A stretch of DNA of 10,503 bases from Pseudomonadaceae bacterium (GTDB taxonomy: Bacteria; Pseudomonadota; Alphaproteobacteria; UBA2136; UBA6156), in NCBI GenBank assembly GCA_947464215.1, contig CANHVX010000026.1:1-10503 (forward strand), read 5' to 3'. The translations under genes were made by a program, and so were the position numbers. This document shows, piece after piece, positions 6,389 to 10,503 of this stretch. The notes beneath the pieces were generated by a model. That model did no database searches. It was not told the DNA's origin and was given only the letters and a program-made list of their open reading frames with translations. How positions within the stretch are numbered: position 1 is the first letter of the stretch; each line of letters begins with the position of its first letter.

Positions 6389-7228
6389 ATGCCCATGGAT
6401 ACCAGCACCAGCCCATTCAGCACCACGCTCGCACAGGCCAATCAAGCCGTGGCAAGTTTTTGGCAGATTCCGGCCGCCTATTGGCAAACGGTGGGCAGCA
6501 TTATGGGGGCACGCAGCCAAACGGCTACAGCCATGGCCACCACCCTGCATGAAACGGCGCAAAAAACCATGTCCAGCCAAAGCCTGCCGGAATGCGTGGG
6601 GCTGTGGGCCTCATGCTGGGGCCAGAACGTTCAGCAGCTCACGCAGCTGAACATGCACACGCACCAAAACCGCATGGCGCTTATGCAGCAGTGCCAACAC
6701 CTTATCACGCGCAGCTGGATGGATGCCTCAACCGCCATCACCACGCCCACGCAGCACACATCTCCAACGCCCGCGTCGGCCAGCCAACCGCGTGCCATGT
6801 CGCACAGCCCTTCGCCCACGTTTATGCGCGGCACCTTCATTCCCGCCGCCACTAAAACACCCGCTACCGTGCAGCCCTCTATTCCCTTGCAAACGGGGTT
6901 TGCGAAAGCGCATATTCCGGCCCAGAAGGAACTGGCATCGCCTGTTATTCCATCCCAAACAAAGCTGGCGGCACCGGCCATTCCGCAGCAGCAGCGTATT
7001 ATGCCAGCTATTCCCCAGCAAACCTCCTTTGCCACGCCGCGCCAAACAGAGCAGATGGTCACCGCCAGCATGGGCAACGCGGCCTTGTCGCCGGTGGTGT
7101 CCACCACGGCCAACAGCGTGGTGCGCAGCGCCACAGGGCACACGGTGGCGGCTTCAGCAGCTGCGCGCCGTTCGGTGGTGGCCCGCCGAAATACCCGCCG
7201 CACACGGCTGGCCCGCGGAACCCGCTAA
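6389..7228 (+). CDS. Phasin-like protein with IPxQ repeats and an Arg-rich tail
   Basis: No certain family match. The 279-residue product has three parts. Residues 10-118 look like amphipathic helices rich in Gln, Met, Thr and aromatics (SFWQIPAAYW, GLWASCWGQN, QQCQHLITRSW), the style of phasins, which coat polyhydroxyalkanoate granules. Residues 119-255 are Pro/Thr/Ser/Ala-rich and disordered, with five tandem units of about 11 residues at 164-217. The last 20 residues hold nine Arg and no acidic residue, as would suit binding to nucleic acid or another polyanion. PhaF-type phasins also join a granule-binding helix to a basic DNA-binding tail, so a granule or nucleoid role is a reasonable guess, but no PHA gene is in view. 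No signal peptide or membrane helix is seen. ATG at 6395 is an alternative start with wider spacing from AAGAGG. It has its own promoter and lies 24 nt before the M48 protease gene. Confidence 0.7.
   Translation: MPMDTSTSPFSTTLAQANQAVASFWQIPAAYWQTVGSIMGARSQTATAMATTLHETAQKTMSSQSLPECVGLWASCWGQNVQQLTQLNMHTHQNRMALMQQCQHLITRSWMDASTAITTPTQHTSPTPASASQPRAMSHSPSPTFMRGTFIPAATKTPATVQPSIPLQTGFAKAHIPAQKELASPVIPSQTKLAAPAIPQQQRIMPAIPQQTSFATPRQTEQMVTASMGNAALSPVVSTTANSVVRSATGHTVAASAAARRSVVARRNTRRTRLARGTR
6878..7039 (+). repeat. Five degenerate 33-nt tandem repeats coding IPxQ units
   Basis: Units at 6878-6910, 6911-6943, 6944-6976, 6977-7006 (30 nt) and 7007-7039 encode SIPLQTGFAKA, HIPAQKELASP, VIPSQTKLAAP, AIPQQQRIMP and AIPQQTSFATP. 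The conserved core is I-P-x-Q, with a hydrophobic residue three or four positions later. Conservation is clearer in protein than in DNA, so the array is old or under selection. Confidence 0.75.
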
Positions 7229-7252
7229 GGGGGGAAGGCGCGCGGGCACCCT

Positions 7253-8566
7253 ATGCGTTCCTGGCGCGCCATTGTGGCCTTTGCGTGTGTGGTGTGCACA
7301 AGCGCAGGCTACGCCCAATCCCTGATACTCGACGAAGAGTTCGACACCCTCGCCAACCAGCTCACGGCCCCCTTGCGGGCCGAACTCGCTCCGGGCGTCA
7401 ACGTGCATTTTGTGGTGGTGAGCAGCCCCGATATCAACGCCTTTGTTACCGATGAGAACATTGTGTTTGTGCACAGCGGCCTCATTGCCAAAACCAAAAC
7501 CGCGTCCGAGCTGCAGGGGGTGTTGGCGCACGAACTGGGGCATATCGCCGCCCAGCACGTCACCACGCGGGCCGAGGGGATGAAGGGCGCCATGGTGCCG
7601 GCCTTGGCGGGGGCGGTGTTGGGGCTTGGGGCCGCCATCGCAGGCGCGCCACAGGCCAGCGCGGCGCTTATTTTGGGGGGTCAGGCGGCAGGGATACAAA
7701 CCATTCTCGCCCACACGCAGGTGCAGGAGAACGAGGCCGACCAACGGGCACTCAGCGCCTTGCATCAGGCGGGGTATAGCGCCCAGGGCATGGTCGATAT
7801 GTTCACCACCCTGCGCACCGAAAGCCAGCTGAGCTACGACGCGCCGCCTGCCTGGCTGGTTACCCACCCCCTGCCCGCCACCCGGCTAGAAAAACTGGCC
7901 CACGCCACCACCATCGAATCTCCGGCCAAGTCGGAAAAATCCAGCCAACTCGACACCACCACCACCTACCACCGCCTGCAAGCCAAGGTGCTGGCGCTTA
8001 GCGAAAGCCCCGCCACCGTGCTGCGGCGGATGGGCGGGCCCAGCACCGCAGAGCGCTACGCACGGACCATCGCGCTTACTCGTCAGGGCAAATTGGCCGA
8101 GGCCCAAGCCCAGCTGGCTCCTCTGCTCAAGGCCGCCCCGGCCGATCCCTTCTACCACGAGCTCGCAGGCCGCATCGCACTCCAGCAGTCCAATCTGCCC
8201 GAGGCCGAGGCCGCCTTCAGCCGCGCACTGGCACAGGCGCCCAGGGGGCTGCTTATCCGCTATCAGCTGGCCGAGGTGCAACGCGCGCGTGGCAATCTGG
8301 CAGCTGCACAGGCCAATTACACCACCATCACGCGGGCCTGGCCTATCTGGAGCGAGCCCTGGGAGGGCTTGGCGCTCACTTTGGGCCAAACGGGCAAAAT
8401 TCCGCAAAGCCACCTGGCCATGGCCGAGGCGAACTACGTCGATGGAGATATCCCAGCCGCCAAGCAAAGCCTGGCCTTGGCGCAAACATATCTCAAAAAA
8501 TCCCCCGATGCCGAGGCCCAGGCCTGGGCATCCACCCTGGCCGACCGCATCAAAAACGCCGAGTAA
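7253..8566 (+). CDS. Secreted M48-family zinc metalloprotease with TPR-like C-terminus (BepA type)
   Basis: A periplasmic or envelope-associated metallopeptidase. The 437-residue product starts with a signal peptide (RSWRAIVAFACVVCTSAGYA, cleavage after residue 21). The M48 domain covers about residues 25-215: INAFV...IVFVHSGLI precedes the zinc motif HELGH (H93, E94, H97), a hydrophobic stretch follows, and the third ligand is E161 in ENEAD. A THPLPATRLEKL segment closes the domain as in relatives. From about 265 to the end are TPR-like helical pairs (GKLAEAQAQLAPLLKAAPAD, NLPEAEAAFSRALAQAP and others). E. coli BepA has the same order and handles stalled outer-membrane proteins such as LptD and BamA; a similar quality-control role is inferred. 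The lack of a Cys at the cleavage site argues against a lipoprotein. The ribosome site is poor: AAGGGGGGAAGG ends about 14 nt upstream. It is probably co-transcribed with the phasin-like gene. Confidence 0.9.
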   Translation: MRSWRAIVAFACVVCTSAGYAQSLILDEEFDTLANQLTAPLRAELAPGVNVHFVVVSSPDINAFVTDENIVFVHSGLIAKTKTASELQGVLAHELGHIAAQHVTTRAEGMKGAMVPALAGAVLGLGAAIAGAPQASAALILGGQAAGIQTILAHTQVQENEADQRALSALHQAGYSAQGMVDMFTTLRTESQLSYDAPPAWLVTHPLPATRLEKLAHATTIESPAKSEKSSQLDTTTTYHRLQAKVLALSESPATVLRRMGGPSTAERYARTIALTRQGKLAEAQAQLAPLLKAAPADPFYHELAGRIALQQSNLPEAEAAFSRALAQAPRGLLIRYQLAEVQRARGNLAAAQANYTTITRAWPIWSEPWEGLALTLGQTGKIPQSHLAMAEANYVDGDIPAAKQSLALAQTYLKKSPDAEAQAWASTLADRIKNAE

Positions 8567-8586
8567 CCAACCCAGCAAGTTGGTTA
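8564..8586 (+). terminator. Hairpin overlapping the stop codon of the M48 protease gene
   Basis: TAACCAAC (8564-8571) and GTTGGTTA (8579-8586) form a perfect 8-bp stem with a 7-nt loop, beginning inside the TAA stop. No T-run follows, so it is at best a weak or factor-assisted terminator. Confidence 0.4.
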
Positions 8587-8663
8587 AGTGTTGCCACATC
8601 CCAACAGTCCACTCTCTTCATAAGACAATCTGCACGAGAATCATTAGACGCCACGGCCAAAAT

Positions 8664-8713
8664 CAGGCCTAAATGCTTTAATCCTGTAAAACAGGCCAAC
8701 AACAACCAAAGGA
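8664..8713 (+). promoter_or_regulatory. amtB leader: direct/inverted repeats and ribosome site
   Basis: CAGGCC occurs at 8664-8669 and again at 8692-8697. CCTGT (8683-8687) pairs with ACAGG (8691-8695) around a 3-nt loop, while GGCCT (8666-8670) could instead pair with AGGCC (8693-8697). The ribosome site AAAGGA (8708-8713) sits 7 nt before the ATG and supports the start at 8721. No canonical sigma54 -24/-12 element was found, although amtB genes are often NtrC-controlled. Confidence 0.4.
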
Positions 8714-8720
8714 ATACAAC

Positions 8721-10031
8721 ATGTCCCCCTCCAAACTCATGCACAGCGCTGCAATGCGTGTGCTGCTGTTGGTCGCGGCGGTGTTGGGTGCGCCCGCAGT
8801 CGGCTTTGCCCAAACCGCAACGGTTAACAGTGGCGATACGGCCTGGATGCTCACCGCAACCGCACTCGTTCTCTTCATGACAATCCCCGGCCTGGCCCTG
8901 TTTTACGGCGGCCTTGTGCGCAAAAAGAACATTGTCTCCACCCTCATGCAATGCTTTGTCATCACCTGTGTGGTGGCGGTATTGTGGGTGGTTGTTGGCT
9001 ACAGCATTGCCTTTGGCAATGGCTCGCCCTACTTCGGCGATTTCTCACATATCATGCTGTCAAATATCAAAATGAACGATGTAACGGGCACCATCCCCAC
9101 CACCGTGTTTGTTATGTATCAGATGACTTTCGCCATCATCACACCCGCCCTTATCATTGGGTCGTTTGTGGAACGCATCAAGTTCAGCGGCATGCTGGTG
9201 TTTATCGCGCTGTGGAGCCTGCTCGTGTATGCCCCCGTGGCGCACATGGTGTGGCACGCCGATGGCTTCCTGATGAAGATGGGTGTTCTGGATTTCGCCG
9301 GTGGCGCCGTGGTGCACATCAACGCGGGTGTTGCTGGTCTGGTGGCCTGTATTATGCTCGGCAAACGGAAAGAGTTCCCCCTCAATCAAGACCTCTTCAC
9401 ACCCAGCAACATCACCTACACCATGGTGGGTGCCAGCATGCTGTGGGTGGGTTGGTTTGGCTTTAATGCCGGGTCGGCTCTCACAGCGGGCTCACTGGCA
9501 GGTCAGGCCATGCTGAACACGCAAATCGCTGCGGCAGCCGCGGCTCTCACCTGGATGGCGGCCGAGTGGATTCAGCGCGGCAAGCCAAGCCTGGTTGGCA
9601 TCAGCTGCGGTGCGGTGGCTGGTCTGGTGGCCATTACACCGGCTGCGGGCTTCGTCAACGTGGGTGGCGCGCTGTTTATCGGCCTTATCGCCGGTCCGCT
9701 GTGCCTTATTGGCGGAACCTACCTCAAGCATGCCCTGGGCTACGATGACTCCCTCGACGTCGTCGGCGTGCACGGCATCGGTGGTCTCGTGGGTGCCTTG
9801 CTCGCTGGCGTATTTGCCACCACCGAAGTTGGTGGCCACGCAGGTCTGCTGGAAGGCAATACCGGTCAGTTCATGGTGCAGCTCATTGGTGCGGCCGCTG
9901 TGGCTGGCTACTGTGCCCTGGTTACGGTCGCTATCCTTATGTTCACGAAGATGACCGTCGGGCTGCGCGTATCGCCTAAAGAGGAAGACACCGGTCTAGA
10001 CCTCTCAACACATGGCGAAAAAATCGCCTAA
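8721..10031 (+). CDS. amtB: Ammonium channel AmtB (Amt/Mep/Rh family)
   Basis: A trimeric inner-membrane channel for ammonium uptake. The 436-residue product has a cleavable signal peptide (residues 1-30, cleavage GFA|QT), common in proteobacterial AmtB, then eleven expected membrane helices. Key family residues are present: F137 (E. coli F107) and F248 (F215) for the Phe gate, S252 (S219) at the vestibule, D191 (D160), and the pore histidine pair H199 (VVHINAG) and H351 (VGVHGIGG). Other hallmarks are FYGGLVRKKN near the start, WVGWFGFNAGS and LDVVGVHG. All functional positions look intact, so this should be a working transporter rather than a sensor derivative. The C-terminal tail (about 410-436, GLRVSPKEEDTGLDLSTHGEK) resembles the segment through which the PII protein GlnK blocks the channel. 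Odd: glnK normally sits next to amtB, but upstream here is a protease gene and downstream a chemoreceptor-like gene. Confidence 0.97.
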   Translation: MSPSKLMHSAAMRVLLLVAAVLGAPAVGFAQTATVNSGDTAWMLTATALVLFMTIPGLALFYGGLVRKKNIVSTLMQCFVITCVVAVLWVVVGYSIAFGNGSPYFGDFSHIMLSNIKMNDVTGTIPTTVFVMYQMTFAIITPALIIGSFVERIKFSGMLVFIALWSLLVYAPVAHMVWHADGFLMKMGVLDFAGGAVVHINAGVAGLVACIMLGKRKEFPLNQDLFTPSNITYTMVGASMLWVGWFGFNAGSALTAGSLAGQAMLNTQIAAAAAALTWMAAEWIQRGKPSLVGISCGAVAGLVAITPAAGFVNVGGALFIGLIAGPLCLIGGTYLKHALGYDDSLDVVGVHGIGGLVGALLAGVFATTEVGGHAGLLEGNTGQFMVQLIGAAAVAGYCALVTVAILMFTKMTVGLRVSPKEEDTGLDLSTHGEKIA

Positions 10032-10090
10032 CACCGGCCGGTTCACTCTGCTTGCAGGGCTGGCCGGTCATACCGCCAGCCCTGCCGGTG
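10032..10090 (+). terminator. Strong hairpin after amtB with competing outer arms
   Basis: GCAGGGCTGG (10054-10063) plus CGGT (10065-10068) pair with ACCGCCAGCCCTGC (10072-10085): 14 bp with one bulged C and a CAT loop. CACCGG (10032-10037) can close it further with CCGGTG (10085-10090). Alternatively ACCGGCC (10033-10039) pairs with GGCCGGT (10062-10068), which would break the main stem. No T-run follows. It is probably the amtB transcript end, though the mutually exclusive pairings would also suit an attenuator. Confidence 0.55.
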
Positions 10091-10121
10091 CGAGAACGCA
10101 ACGGTTAACGCTCCAAGGTGT

Positions 10122-10141
10122 GCTTTGCAACGGGGCAAAGC
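10122..10141 (+). promoter_or_regulatory. Hairpin in the leader of the chemoreceptor-like gene
   Basis: GCTTTGC (10122-10128) and GCAAAGC (10135-10141) form a perfect 7-bp stem with loop AACGGG. It ends only a few bases before the AAGAGAAGG ribosome site (10145-10153), so it may influence translation initiation. No known riboswitch was recognised. Confidence 0.4.
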
Positions 10142-10162
10142 TGTAAGAGAAGGTTTAAGAAG

Positions 10163-10503
10163 ATGAATAACACACAGTCGAACACCCAACACGCCTCGAA
10201 GGCCTCCAAGCGCGAAGGGGTCGATACAACGATCCAAAATTTGCCCGATAACCCCCGGGCGATGCATCTGCTGCTGGAACGCATCAGCGCCGATGTCGGC
10301 GAGTATGCCACGCATAACAAAAAGATAGTCAGCCAAACCAAGCTTTTGTCCTTGAATGCCAGCATCGAGGCCGCGCGGGCCGGGGCGGCAGGTCGGGGGT
10401 TTGCGGTGGTGGCGCAAGAGGTGCAGAAGCTGGCCAACGGCACAGCACACGCAGCCGATAGCTTTTCCGCCGTGGTGCTCAAGCGCATCAACCGCAGCGC
10501 CGA
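10163..10503 (+). CDS. Soluble methyl-accepting chemotaxis-type signalling protein, N-terminal part
   Basis: The gene runs off the right edge; 113 codons are visible. Residues 1-30 are polar and look disordered. Helix follows from about 31, and residues 58-91 (QTKLLSLNASIEAARAGAAG, then RGFAVVAQEVQKLA) are the highly conserved hairpin tip of chemoreceptors, the part that binds CheA and CheW. No membrane helix, HAMP domain or ligand-binding domain precedes it. In normal receptors the tip lies more than 100 residues into the cytoplasmic domain, but here it starts near residue 58, so the incoming helix is very short. The usual E after ARAG is A. A sensor could still follow C-terminally, outside the window. 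The start at 10163 is supported by AGAAGG nine bases upstream. The role is probably chemotaxis or a related signalling array. It follows amtB by 131 nt, but a strong hairpin lies between them, so co-transcription is doubtful. Confidence 0.85.
   Translation, partial: MNNTQSNTQHASKASKREGVDTTIQNLPDNPRAMHLLLERISADVGEYATHNKKIVSQTKLLSLNASIEAARAGAAGRGFAVVAQEVQKLANGTAHAADSFSAVVLKRINRSA

Noticed and set aside
8580..8597. Sigma54-like element TGG...TTGCC before amtB
   Set aside because: The GG and GC are one base too close for a -24/-12 promoter, and the TGGCAC half is poorly matched.
1..10503. CRISPR array, tRNA/rRNA, insertion sequence or phage genes
   Set aside because: No regularly spaced direct repeats, no tRNA-like cloverleaf and no transposase or integrase frame were seen on either strand.

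Overview
The window is GC-rich, densely coded bacterial chromosome and most likely comes from an alphaproteobacterium. The main reasons are an RNase E whose S1 domain is split by a long acidic/basic low-complexity insertion, and that gene standing divergent from an AmiC-type amidase followed by a class A penicillin-binding protein, an arrangement I know from alphaproteobacteria. I do not assign a genus. I see no tRNA, rRNA, CRISPR array, insertion sequence or prophage gene.

Left half, minus strand (3231 down to 1): a compact cell-envelope operon. It holds two peptide/nickel-type ABC permeases (DppB-like, then DppC-like, 6 nt apart), a periplasmic N-acetylmuramoyl-L-alanine amidase whose ATG overlaps the stop of the DppC-like gene (ATGA), and the start of a class A PBP (PBP1A type) cut by the window edge. 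The amidase cleaves stem peptides from glycan and the PBP polymerises and cross-links new glycan. The permeases could import peptides, but no binding protein or ATPase is present here.

Centre: a divergent control region (3232-3547) with inverted repeats and repeated GCCTAAA heptamers, then rne (3548-6277, plus strand), the endoribonuclease that scaffolds the RNA degradosome. A hairpin follows rne, then a good sigma70-type promoter.

Right half, plus strand: that promoter drives a phasin-like protein with an IPxQ tandem-repeat segment and an arginine-rich tail (6389-7228), followed 24 nt later by a secreted M48 metalloprotease with a TPR-like tail (7253-8566). After a 154-nt gap comes a complete ammonium channel AmtB (8721-10031) with no glnK beside it. 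A structured 131-nt spacer leads to the start of a soluble, sensor-less methyl-accepting chemotaxis protein (10163 to the edge).

Most of the content is ordinary housekeeping. The least ordinary parts are the permease pair between rne and the amidase (the second permease lacks most of TM1 and is in frame with the first across one stop codon), the structured leader of that operon, the phasin-like protein, and the AmtB-chemoreceptor pairing. I found no clear new defence or mobile system.
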